Shown here in pieces: positions 51,815-59,817 of a stretch of DNA of 64,000 nucleotides (within the stretch, counting starts at the first letter, position 1; every line of letters starts with the position of its first letter). The DNA is from Microvirga lotononidis (lineage in GTDB: Bacteria > Pseudomonadota > Alphaproteobacteria > Rhizobiales > Beijerinckiaceae), in the NCBI RefSeq assembly GCF_034627025.1, contig NZ_CP141048.1, forward strand, positions 2,368,001-2,432,000, written 5' to 3'. A program made the position numbers and the translations under genes. Under the pieces are notes generated by a model. The model was not told the DNA's origin. It saw only the letters and a list, made by a program, of their open reading frames with translations, and ran no database searches.

Positions 51815-52273
51815 ATGCCCCTGCTCCTGTCCGCCTTTGCGTCGGGTCTGCTGTTCGGCCTCGGATTGATCGTGTCTCAGATGGTCAACCCGGCCAAGGT
51901 GCTCGGCTTTCTCGACATTTTCGGCCACTGGGACCCGAGCCTCGCTCTGGTCATGGGCGTCGCCGTGGCGATGTCGGCGCTGGGTACCCTCGTCGCGAGG
52001 CGGCGTGGAATGCCCGTGCTGGCGCCATGCCTTGAGATCCCGACCCGGCGCGACCTCGACCCGCGGCTGATCGGCGGGGCAGCCCTGTTCGGAATCGGCT
52101 GGGGCCTTGTCGGTCTCTGCCCGGGCCCGGCCTTGGTCGGGCTGACTTTCGGTCCGTGGGAGGTCCTCGTCTTCGTGGCCGCCATGATCGTCGGCATGGC
52201 GATCTTCCGCCTTGTGCCTGCCGATTGGCCGCAGGTCTCCTTCCGCCGCGAGGCCTCGCAGATGGATGGCTGA
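51815..52273 (+). CDS. YeeE/YedE-type sulfur transporter, second half (PmpB/DUF6691)
   Basis: A 152-residue membrane protein with LLFGLGLIVSQMVNPAKVLGFLD and the Cys-containing WGLVGLCPGPALVGLTFG loop. It pairs with the preceding gene as the second half of a YeeE/YedE-type transporter. It is convergent with the oxidase operon, whose last small gene ends 19 bases away. Confidence 0.92.
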   Translation: MPLLLSAFASGLLFGLGLIVSQMVNPAKVLGFLDIFGHWDPSLALVMGVAVAMSALGTLVARRRGMPVLAPCLEIPTRRDLDPRLIGGAALFGIGWGLVGLCPGPALVGLTFGPWEVLVFVAAMIVGMAIFRLVPADWPQVSFRREASQMDG

Positions 52274-52291
52274 GCATCCGTTCTTCACCGA

Positions 52292-52417
52292 TCAGCCGAG
52301 CAGCCAAGCCCTCAGGACGAGGCTGACGGCTCCGGTGACGCCGACGCCGGCGGCCCAGAGGCCCGCGAACCACAGCCATTGCCTGAGAGCGGAGCCTTGT
52401 TCGAGATCGTTGCCCAT
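52292..52417 (-). CDS. DUF2474-type 41-residue membrane protein of the bd oxidase operon
   Basis: A 41-residue single-pass protein (MGNDLEQGSALRQWLWFAG, then AAGVGVTGAVSLVLRAWLLG). It follows cioB with an ATGA overlap, exactly as CydX/CioZ-type small subunits do. DUF2474 proteins are found beside cyanide-insensitive bd oxidases. The role is probably in oxidase assembly or stability. It is easily missed because of its length. Confidence 0.85.
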   Translation of the reverse strand: MGNDLEQGSALRQWLWFAGLWAAGVGVTGAVSLVLRAWLLG

Positions 52418-53424
52418 CAGTGATATCCCTCGTGTCCCGTCTTGCCGCGGAACACCCAATACGCATATCCGGTATAGGCGAGAATGATCGGGATCAGCAC
52501 GCTCGCGCCGACCAGCATGAACTGAAGGCTGGCATGCGGCGCCGCGGCCTCATGGATGGTGACGGCGTTCGGCACCACGTGCGGGAACATGCTGATGCCC
52601 AGCCCGACGAGGCAGAGGGCGAACAGCCCCAGCGTCAGCAGGAACGGCCAGTATTCCCAGCGGCGCATCAGGCTCACCACGAGCGCCCCGGAGCAGAGGC
52701 CGACGAGCAGCGGCACCTGGGCGGTGAACAGGACCTGTGGCCAGGCGAACCAGCGCTCGTAATAGGCGCCGCTCAAAAACGGTGTCGCCGCGCTCACGAG
52801 TCCGATGCAGATGATCAGGCCGATCGCGAGCTTGCCGGCAAGGCGGAAGCTGTGGTCCTGGACGGCACCCTCGGTCTTCATGACGAGCCAGGTCGCGCCG
52901 AGCAGGGCATAACCGATCACGAGGCTGACGCCGACCAGCAGGCTGAACGGCGTGAGCCAATCCCACCATCCGCCGGCGTAGGAGCGACCCTCGACCGCGA
53001 TGCCCTGGAGGAGCGCGCCGAGCGTGATGCCCTGTGCCAGCGTTGCCGCCACCGAGCCCGTCGTGAACGCGAAGTCCCAGTAACGGCGATGGCCGGGGTC
53101 GCGCCAGCGGAACTCGAAGGCGACGCCGCGGAAGATCAGCGCCAGCACCATGGCGATGATCGGCGCATAGAGGGCAGGCAGGATGATGGCATAGGCCAGC
53201 GGGAAGGCCGCCATCAGGCCGCCGCCCCCGAGCACGAGCCAGGTTTCGTTGCCGTCCCAAACCGGCGCGACCGAGTTCATGGCACTGTCGCGCTCCGGTC
53301 CCGGGCTGAAGAACGGGAACAGGATGCCGATGCCGAGGTCGAAGCCGTCCATCACCACATAGGCGAAGACTGCGAACGCGATGACGAAGGCCCAGAGAGT
53401 GGGGAGATCGAGGAGGGTCGCCAT
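52417..53424 (-). CDS. cioB: Cyanide-insensitive bd-type quinol oxidase subunit II
   Basis: A 335-residue membrane protein with YVVMDGFDLGIGILFPFF, VWDGNETWLVLGGGGL and AYTGYAYWVFRGKTGHEGYH, as in CydB/CioB. It holds no heme of its own but forms the dimer with subunit I. It follows cioA by three bases. The partner's short Q-loop points to the CIO subgroup. Confidence 0.95.
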   Translation of the reverse strand: MATLLDLPTLWAFVIAFAVFAYVVMDGFDLGIGILFPFFSPGPERDSAMNSVAPVWDGNETWLVLGGGGLMAAFPLAYAIILPALYAPIIAMVLALIFRGVAFEFRWRDPGHRRYWDFAFTTGSVAATLAQGITLGALLQGIAVEGRSYAGGWWDWLTPFSLLVGVSLVIGYALLGATWLVMKTEGAVQDHSFRLAGKLAIGLIICIGLVSAATPFLSGAYYERWFAWPQVLFTAQVPLLVGLCSGALVVSLMRRWEYWPFLLTLGLFALCLVGLGISMFPHVVPNAVTIHEAAAPHASLQFMLVGASVLIPIILAYTGYAYWVFRGKTGHEGYH

Positions 53425-53427
53425 GGG

Positions 53428-54849
53428 TTACGCCTTTGCGCCGAGGGTGCGGGCCGGGTTGACAGCCGGGGCCGGTGTGATGCCGGCGGTCCGGATCGGA
53501 TCGCGTCCGGCCTCGGGCCCGGTCTCACCCGCATGCGGCGGCTTGGCCATGAGCTTGAGGATGTATCCGGTGCCGGCGCCGAACACGATGAAATAGACTA
53601 CGATGAAGGTGAGAAGCGAGGCCGCCACGGCCGGAGCTTCGAGCGGCGAAGCCGAAACGGCTGTCCTGAGCAGGCCGTAGACGGTGAAGGGCTGGCGGCC
53701 GACCTCGGTCGTCACCCAGCCGGCGATGACTGCCACGAAGCCTGAAGGTCCCATCAGCAGCGCCAGCCGGTGCAGCAGGCGCCAGTCGTAGAGCCGGCCG
53801 CGCCAGCGGGCGAGGAGGCTGAGCGCTCCGAGGCCGAGCATCGCGAATCCCAAGGCCACCATGATGCGGAACGACCAGAACACCACCGGCACGTAGGGCC
53901 AGTCGGCACGGTCGATGGTATCGAGTCCGTTCAAGGGTGCGTTCAGGTCATGCTTGAGGATAAGCGAGGAGGCTTTCGGGATCTCGATGGCATGGCGCAC
54001 CGTGCCGGCTTCCTGGTCGGGAATGCCGAACAGGATCAGGGGCGCGCCCTCGGGATGGCTCTGGAAGTGTCCTTCCATCGCCATGACCTTGGCGGGCTGG
54101 TGCTCGAGGGTGTTGAGGCCATGCATGTCGCCGGCCAGGATCTGCAACGGGGCGACGATGGTGATCATGCCCATGGCCATCGAGAACATCACCCGGGCAC
54201 CCTTGTTGGTGCGCTCGCGCAGGAGATGCCAGGCTCCGACCCCGCCGACCACCAAGGCGGTGGTGAGATAGGCGGCGAACACCGTATGGACGAGGCGATA
54301 GGGGAAGGATGGATTGAAGATGATCGCCCACCAATCCTCCGGCACGAATTGCCCGGCTTCGTTGATGGCGTAGCCGACGGGCGTCTGCATCCACGAGTTG
54401 GCGGACAGGATCCAGAAGGCCGAGATGAAGGTGCCGACCGCAACCGCGAGCGTGGCGGCGAAGTGCAGCTTGCGGCCGACCCGTCCCATGCCGAACAGCA
54501 TGATGCCGAGGAAACCCGCCTCCAGGAAGAACGCGGTCATGACCTCATAGGCCATCAACGGACCGATGACCGGTCCGGCCTTATCGGAGAACACGGCCCA
54601 GTTGGTGCCGAACTGGTAGGACATGACGATGCCGGAGACCACGCCCATGGCGAAGGCGAGGGCGAAGATCTTGAGCCAGTACTTGAACAGGTTGAGATAG
54701 ACCTCGCGGCCGGTCCAGAGCCACAGCCCCTCCAGAACGGCGAGATAGCTCGCCAGCCCGATCGAGAAGGATGGGAAGATGAAGTGGAAGGTGACCGTGA
54801 ACGCGAACTGGAAACGCGCCAGGAGCAGGGCGTCGAACTGGTCGAACAT
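53428..54849 (-). CDS. cioA: Cyanide-insensitive bd-type quinol oxidase subunit I
   Basis: A 473-residue heme-bearing subunit. His22 (TFHFIFP) is the heme ligand near the N-terminus, and LVHTVFAAYL carries the second His. GDMHGLNTLEHQPAKVMAMEG marks the Q-loop region, which is short, as in CIO-type rather than E. coli CydA. It oxidises quinol and reduces O2 to water. Sulfide does not strongly inhibit bd oxidases, which suits its place among sulfide-response genes. It lies two bases after the regulator gene. Confidence 0.95.
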   Translation of the reverse strand: MFDQFDALLLARFQFAFTVTFHFIFPSFSIGLASYLAVLEGLWLWTGREVYLNLFKYWLKIFALAFAMGVVSGIVMSYQFGTNWAVFSDKAGPVIGPLMAYEVMTAFFLEAGFLGIMLFGMGRVGRKLHFAATLAVAVGTFISAFWILSANSWMQTPVGYAINEAGQFVPEDWWAIIFNPSFPYRLVHTVFAAYLTTALVVGGVGAWHLLRERTNKGARVMFSMAMGMITIVAPLQILAGDMHGLNTLEHQPAKVMAMEGHFQSHPEGAPLILFGIPDQEAGTVRHAIEIPKASSLILKHDLNAPLNGLDTIDRADWPYVPVVFWSFRIMVALGFAMLGLGALSLLARWRGRLYDWRLLHRLALLMGPSGFVAVIAGWVTTEVGRQPFTVYGLLRTAVSASPLEAPAVAASLLTFIVVYFIVFGAGTGYILKLMAKPPHAGETGPEAGRDPIRTAGITPAPAVNPARTLGAKA

Positions 54850-54851
54850 TT

Positions 54852-55436
54852 TTACTTTTCCTTGGGGTCTTCGCGGCGGCTCTTCTTCGATCCGGGCACG
54901 ACGAAGAGACGGTCCTTCATCTCGAGGATTTTCTGCACCTTCGAGCCGAGCGTCAGGAGCTGGACGAGGCGCTCGGTATCGAGCCGCTGCACATCGGCGT
55001 ACCAGCCGGTCAGGAGCTCGAAGAGGTCGTGCATGTCGCGCATGCGCTCCTGGGCGTGGCGCTCTTCGGCGCTCGCCGGCTCCTGCATGAGCACCTCGCG
55101 CAGGAGCGTCATGGTCGGGTCGATCTCGCGCTTCTTGCGCTCCTCGACCAGGGTGCGGACGATCTGCCAGATGTCGTCGGGCGTGGCGAAGTAGTCGCGC
55201 CGGTCGCCGGGCTTGTGCTGGAGCCGCACGAGGTTCCAGGCCTGCAACTCCTTCAGGCCCATGCTGACGTTGGAGCGGGAGACGCCGAGTCGCTCGACGA
55301 TGTCCTCGGCGTTCAGCGGCTCCTTGGAGAGGTAAAGCAGGGCGTAAATCTGACCGACGGTGCGGTTGATCCCCCAGCGCGAGCCCATCTCGCCGAAATG
55401 CAGCACGAAGGTTTGGACAAGAGGAGGGAGGTTCAC
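54852..55436 (-). CDS. GbsR/MarR-type regulator of the bd oxidase operon
   Basis: A 194-residue winged-helix protein (PLVQTFVLHFGEMGSRWGIN at the start, LNAEDIVERLGVSRSNVSMG, LKELQAWNLVRLQHKPGDRR) with a helical dimerisation region after residue 100. It begins the operon gbsR-like-cioA-cioB-DUF2474. I chose the GTG at 55436 because AGGA is seven bases upstream, the family usually starts with NLPP-type residues, and an ATG at 55478 would lie inside the promoter -10 and operator. The longer form adds 14 residues. Confidence 0.85.
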   Translation of the reverse strand: MNLPPLVQTFVLHFGEMGSRWGINRTVGQIYALLYLSKEPLNAEDIVERLGVSRSNVSMGLKELQAWNLVRLQHKPGDRRDYFATPDDIWQIVRTLVEERKKREIDPTMTLLREVLMQEPASAEERHAQERMRDMHDLFELLTGWYADVQRLDTERLVQLLTLGSKVQKILEMKDRLFVVPGSKKSRREDPKEK

Positions 55437-55450
55437 GGTGTGTCCTGAAA

Positions 55451-55495
55451 TTTCAGAATTTTCTGAAATATCGGACATCGATTGACGTAAGTCAA
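55451..55495 (-). promoter_or_regulatory. bd oxidase operon promoter, Fnr/FixK-like box and palindrome
   Basis: On the reverse strand TTGACT (55490-55495) and GATATT (55467-55472) are 17 bases apart. TTGAC-GTAA-GTCAA (55482-55495) is a perfect Fnr/FixK-type box overlapping the -35. TTTCAGAA-TT-TTCTGAAA (55451-55468) is a palindrome with 8-bp arms over the start point, probably the site of the GbsR-like protein itself. Confidence 0.75.
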
Positions 55496-55581
55496 GGATC
55501 GGCGGGCCCGGACGCTTGCAGCCATCCCCGCCGGGCCGGTGTCATGAGGGGTAAGCCTCGCTGGGTTCTCGGCGGACGCGG

Positions 55582-56025
55582 CTATCCGGCATCCGGCGGT
55601 GGATTGCGGGAAGCCGCCTCGATCCGAGGGCGCAAGGCGTCCAGGTCGTATCCGGCATCCGCAGCCATCCGCAGGATCACATCGGGCGCAAGGTGACGGG
55701 CCGAAGCGAGGGCCCACAGGCTGGCGGAGCGGGTGCCGGTCCGGCACAAGGCGAGGGTCGGCCCGGTGCCCGCCGCGAGGGCCTCCTTGAACGCCTCCAC
55801 CTGCTCGGGCGACATCTGGCCAGGAATGACCGGGATGTGCCGGTAGGCGAGACCCAGGCGATGGGCCGCCGCCGCGAGGGTGTCGCTCGATGGCTGGTCC
55901 GGAGCCTCGCCGTCCGGGCGGTTGTTGATGATGGACCGGAAGCCTGCGGCGGCAGCCTGCTGCAGATCCTCCGGACTGAGCTGAGGCGCGACCGAGAGGT
56001 TGTCCGTGAGCTTGGCGATTTTCAT
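55582..56025 (-). CDS. DUF442 / TIGR01244 sulfur-transferase-type protein
   Basis: A 147-residue protein of the phosphatase-like DUF442 group, with LTDNLSVAPQLSPEDLQQAA at the start and the P-loop CRTGTRS (Cys-x5-Arg) near residue 94. In BigR-regulated operons this domain occurs fused or next to a persulfide dioxygenase and probably moves sulfane sulfur. It is 48 bases downstream of the TauE-type exporter gene on the same strand. Confidence 0.9.
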   Translation of the reverse strand: MKIAKLTDNLSVAPQLSPEDLQQAAAAGFRSIINNRPDGEAPDQPSSDTLAAAAHRLGLAYRHIPVIPGQMSPEQVEAFKEALAAGTGPTLALCRTGTRSASLWALASARHLAPDVILRMAADAGYDLDALRPRIEAASRNPPPDAG

Positions 56026-56073
56026 GGATCGTCTCCTAGAGGTTAGAGAATTGCCGCTGACGTTCTCTGAGCG

Positions 56074-56856
56074 TCACAGCAGGTTGAGGCTCTTGACCAG
56101 CATGTAGATTGCGACGGCGAAGATCAGGCCGGCGAAGACGTTGTTGAGGGCCCCCTTCCTGACCGCGAGCTTCGATGCGAGGCTGGCGCCGAGCAGGCCG
56201 CCGAGGATGCCGCCGCCGATGAACAGCCCGGCCAGGGGCCAGTCGACCAGACCCGAGAAGGCGTAGTTCGCCGCTGTGGTCAGGCCGAAGCCGGTCACCG
56301 CCACGAGCGAGGAGCCGACCGCGTAGAGGATCGGCATCCCGGTTGCCAGGATCAGCCCCGGCACGATCAGGAAGCCGCCGCCGATGCCGAAGAAGCCTGA
56401 AAGGGCGCCGGTCGCGAGGCCGATGCCGACCAGCTTGAAAAAGTTCTCCCGGCCGAGCCGCACGCCGTCGTCCCCCTCGCCGGAGCGCTTGCGCAGCATG
56501 AGGGCGCCGACCGCCATCATCAGCACGGCGAAGAGGGCGAGAAGCTTCTGGCCGTCGACCATTTTGCCAATGGTGGAGCCGCCGAAGGCGCCGATGACGC
56601 CGGCAACCGTGAAGACCAGGGCGCAGCGCCATTTCACGTTTCTGGCGCGGGCATGGGTGCCGAGATTGACCGCGGCATTGGCCGCCACGGCCACCGCGCT
56701 GGTGCCGATCGCCACATGCGGGTTCGTGACTCCCACCAGATAGACCAGCAGCGGCACGGCCAGGATCGAGCCGCCTCCGCCCACGAGCCCGAGCGTGAAG
56801 CCGACGAGGGAGCCCGAGGCCAGTCCGAGGGCGCTTTGAAAAAGCGAAAGCGTCAT
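56074..56856 (-). CDS. TauE/SafE family sulfite exporter-like protein
   Basis: A 260-residue membrane protein of about eight helices with GFTLGLVGGGGSILAVPLLV and its repeat GFFGIGGGFLIVPGLI, characteristic of TauE/SafE. It probably exports sulfite or thiosulfate made by persulfide oxidation. AGGAGA five bases before the ATG at 56856 decides the start. Its promoter region contains the second BigR-type operator. Confidence 0.93.
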   Translation of the reverse strand: MTLSLFQSALGLASGSLVGFTLGLVGGGGSILAVPLLVYLVGVTNPHVAIGTSAVAVAANAAVNLGTHARARNVKWRCALVFTVAGVIGAFGGSTIGKMVDGQKLLALFAVLMMAVGALMLRKRSGEGDDGVRLGRENFFKLVGIGLATGALSGFFGIGGGFLIVPGLILATGMPILYAVGSSLVAVTGFGLTTAANYAFSGLVDWPLAGLFIGGGILGGLLGASLASKLAVRKGALNNVFAGLIFAVAIYMLVKSLNLL

Positions 56857-56932
56857 GGGGTCTCCTGAGCCGGACCACGTCGTCCCCCTGCGAAGGGTGG
56901 GCAAGGAGCAGCTCCGGTTGGTTTGCTACTTT

Positions 56933-56976
56933 TAAATTAGAGATTGCTTATTTAGATATATCTTATATATTGTCAA
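56933..56976. promoter_or_regulatory. Divergent promoters with BigR-type operator
   Basis: The operator TAAATTAGA...ATTTAGATA spans 56933-56959. For the reverse (TauE-like) operon, TTGACA is at 56971-56976 and TAAATA at 56949-56954, 16 bases apart. For the forward hydrolase, TTGCTT is at 56944-56949 and TATATT at 56966-56971, 16 bases apart. The operator overlaps core elements of both promoters, so one repressor could silence both. Confidence 0.8.
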
Positions 56977-57013
56977 TAGCGAACGAGACATCGAGGAGAT
57001 GGAGATTCAGATC

Positions 57014-57898
57014 ATGTCAGGCCGACCCACCATCCGGGCGTTCTTCGACGAACCCACCAATACGGTGAGCTATCTCGTGGCCGATCCTGCGACTAGGAAA
57101 GCAGCGATCATCGATCCGGTCTTTGACTACGATCATAATTCCGGCACGGTCGATACGCGCTCCGTCGAGGCGATGCTCAAGGCTGCCGAGGAGGCGGGTT
57201 ACGTGGTCGAATGGGTGCTCGAGACACACGCCCATGCCGACCACCTGTCCGGTGCGCCCTACATCAAGGCCAAGACCAGGGCGAAGATCGGCATCGGCGA
57301 ACACATCACCGAGGTGCAGCGGATCTTCCGGCCGATCTTCAACGCCACCGACCTGGACACCAGCGGCCGCGACTTCGACCATCTGTTCAAGGACGGCGAG
57401 CACTTCACGATCGGCGACCTCGACGTGGAAGTGCTGCACACGCCCGGCCATACGCCGGCGGACATCGCCTACAGGATCGAGAACGCAGTGTTCGTCGGCG
57501 ACACGATGTTCATGCCGGATTACGGCACGGCGCGCGCCGACTTCCCGGGGGGCGATGCGCATAAACTCTATCGCTCGATCCAGCGCCTGCTCGCGCTGCC
57601 GCCTGAGACGCGCCTGTTCATGTGCCACGACTACAAGGCGCCGGGTCGCGACATCTATGCCTGGGAAACCACGGTCGCCGATGCGCGGAACAACGTTCAC
57701 CTGAAAGACGGCGTCACGGAGGACGAGTTCGTGGCGATGCGCCAAGGGCGAGACGCCAAGCTCGCAGCCCCGCGCCTTCTTCTGCCCTCGATCCAGACCA
57801 ATATCCGGGCCGGTAAATTCCCGCCCGCCGAGGCCAACGGCGTACGCTATCTGATGATCCCGGTGACGCTGAAAGGTGGCGCGGAGGAGGTTGTCTAG
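57014..57898 (+). CDS. blh: Persulfide dioxygenase-like metallo-hydrolase (Blh)
   Basis: A 294-residue metallo-beta-lactamase-fold enzyme. THAHADHLSGA carries the metal-binding HxHxDH motif, followed by LHTPGHTP, VFVGDTMF and CHDY. This pattern fits ETHE1/Blh persulfide dioxygenases, which oxidise glutathione persulfide to sulfite. In other alphaproteobacteria blh is a BigR target, and here a BigR-type operator covers the promoter. I chose the ATG at 57014, with GGAG nine bases upstream. The TAG stop lies in a repeat element. Confidence 0.93.
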   Translation: MSGRPTIRAFFDEPTNTVSYLVADPATRKAAIIDPVFDYDHNSGTVDTRSVEAMLKAAEEAGYVVEWVLETHAHADHLSGAPYIKAKTRAKIGIGEHITEVQRIFRPIFNATDLDTSGRDFDHLFKDGEHFTIGDLDVEVLHTPGHTPADIAYRIENAVFVGDTMFMPDYGTARADFPGGDAHKLYRSIQRLLALPPETRLFMCHDYKAPGRDIYAWETTVADARNNVHLKDGVTEDEFVAMRQGRDAKLAAPRLLLPSIQTNIRAGKFPPAEANGVRYLMIPVTLKGGAEEVV

Positions 57899-57931
57899 AG
57901 TATCGGACACGCATGCGACGCCGCGTCCGAT
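57895..57931. repeat. Divergent family 2 repeat at the end of blh
   Basis: CTAGAGTATCGGAC begins inside the blh stop codon. ATCGGAC (57902-57908) pairs with GTCCGAT (57925-57931). The rest of the gap to 58185, between convergent genes, shows only a weak AGGCGA/TCGCCT hairpin near 58052 and no gene. Confidence 0.55.
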
Positions 57932-58185
57932 GCGTCACGCTTCCGGTTCCGCGCCTCTTACGTAAGACGGGCTCCCGCTTTGGCATGCGATGCCTGCCAA
58001 TCCGTGCCGGTCCGCCGCACCGGCGTGGGTCGGAAAACATGTTGCAGGGAGGCGAAGATTCGCCTTCTCCGCTGACTAGATCTCACGATGCTCACTGCCG
58101 CCTGATCAGACCCGGCCAGAGCGCCTCCTCGAACGATACTGCCGAGGGGGCGCAACCTTGCTGGGTCGATGAGGATCGACGCATA

Positions 58186-59643
58186 TTAGTTCTTCAGGCG
58201 ATAATCCAAAGGCGGGTTCCGGTCGCCGATCAGAGCCGAGTAGGAGAACGATCCGCCGCGTGCCCGATCGAATTCCGCCTTGGCGTCTGCGACCAGCTTC
58301 GGCGACTGGAACAACTCGACGACTGTCGTGGCGAGCGTCTCGGCGGCCAGCCGCGTCCCCTTGTGGCCGATCGACATGCCCCCGGCAGCAACGGCTTGCC
58401 AGCTATGCGTCGCCGTGCCCGGCACCCACGTAGCCGTGCCCAGGCCGACCGTCGGCACGACCCAGCTCACGTCTCCGACATCCGTGGAATAGAAGCCCTG
58501 CTTTCCGAATGAATAATCCTCGATCTCCGACACCGACGAAAGAGGAGGCTTCGTGCGAAGCGTTTTCTGAAGTTCGGTGGCAAACGCGGTTTCCTCAGGC
58601 GTCCATTTGATCGCTCCCGCGGCACGCAGATTGCGATCCATGGCTCTTCCGAGCACGTCGTTCGGGAGCACGGAGTACACGCCGCCCAGGCGCTCGATGG
58701 AAGCTTTCGTTCCTGTCCCCAGGGCCGCACCTTCGGCGGTCTTCGTGATCCACTCGAAAACCTCGCCGACCACTCTCGGATCCGGATGACGGACGTAGAG
58801 GTAACTCTCGGCGAAATCCGGCACGACGTTCGGTGCCGCTCCGCCATTCGTGGTCACGTAATGGATCCGCGTCTCCTGCGGGACATGTTCACGCATGAGG
58901 TTAATCATGTGATGCATGGCCTCGAGACCATCGAGCGCCGAACGCCCGCGCTCCGGCTGCATCGCCGCATGGGCGGATTCGCCCTTGAAGCGGATCTTCG
59001 CGCTGACATTGGCGAGCGAGCGCCCCTGCTCGGTCGAGTTCGAGTCCGAGGGGTGCCAGTGCAGGGCGACATCGACATCGTCGAACAGGCCACTGCGGAC
59101 CATGTAAACCTTGCCCGACCCGCCTTCCTCAGCCGGCGTTCCATACAGGCGGATCTGGCCGTCGACCCGATTGTCCTTCAGCCACTGAGCGACCGCGATG
59201 GCTGCCGCGACCGATCCGGCTCCGAACAGATGATGCCCGCAGGCATGGCCGCTGGCGAGGCCTTCCACGGCCTGCTGTTGCGGTGCGGCGGCCTGCGAAA
59301 AGCCCGGTAGCGCGTCCATCTCGGCGAGAAGCCCTATGACCGGTCCAGTGTCCGTGCCGTAGCGTGCGACAAAGGCGGTCGGAATCCCGGCGACATTCCG
59401 CTCGACCTTGAATCCATGAGCTTCCAGCTCCTTGATCAGCAGGTCTGCGGTTGCCGTTTCCAGGTAGCCCAGTTCGGGATGCTTCCAAATGGTGTCAGCC
59501 ACATCGTTCATGCGGGGAGCGTAGTTGCTCACGGCGCGAACGACCTGACCGCGTTGCTCGGCCGTCAGCGGTTCGGCGAAAGCCTGCGGCGCGGCGGTCA
59601 GTAATAAGGACAAGGCGATCATCCGTAGGCTTCCTGTCATCAT
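58186..59643 (-). CDS. Exported M20-family amidohydrolase (AbgB-like)
   Basis: A 485-residue metal-dependent amidohydrolase with a Sec signal peptide (MMTGSLRMIALSLLLTAAP, cleavage after AFA), so it is probably periplasmic. GHACGHHLFGAGS and GTPAEEGGSGK carry the metal ligands and catalytic Glu of the M20 aminoacylase/carboxypeptidase group. The AbgB branch splits p-aminobenzoyl-glutamate and similar amides. It is the last gene of a reverse operon, 174 bases after its cytoplasmic paralog. AGGAGA six bases before the ATG at 59643 decides the start. Confidence 0.9.
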   Translation of the reverse strand: MMTGSLRMIALSLLLTAAPQAFAEPLTAEQRGQVVRAVSNYAPRMNDVADTIWKHPELGYLETATADLLIKELEAHGFKVERNVAGIPTAFVARYGTDTGPVIGLLAEMDALPGFSQAAAPQQQAVEGLASGHACGHHLFGAGSVAAAIAVAQWLKDNRVDGQIRLYGTPAEEGGSGKVYMVRSGLFDDVDVALHWHPSDSNSTEQGRSLANVSAKIRFKGESAHAAMQPERGRSALDGLEAMHHMINLMREHVPQETRIHYVTTNGGAAPNVVPDFAESYLYVRHPDPRVVGEVFEWITKTAEGAALGTGTKASIERLGGVYSVLPNDVLGRAMDRNLRAAGAIKWTPEETAFATELQKTLRTKPPLSSVSEIEDYSFGKQGFYSTDVGDVSWVVPTVGLGTATWVPGTATHSWQAVAAGGMSIGHKGTRLAAETLATTVVELFQSPKLVADAKAEFDRARGGSFSYSALIGDRNPPLDYRLKN

Positions 59644-59817
59644 CTGGTTCTCCTGTGACCGACGCGGAGTATGGTGCTTGAGGTCCGCCGAATAAAGCAA
59701 GATCGAACCCCTGTCGGTGTGGCGGCCCAGGAACACGCTCTCGGTCGCTTCAACCGAGAGGGGGCACATGGGCCGACAACCTGTTCAACTCCGCGAGAAT
59801 CCGCGGTCAGGAAAAGC

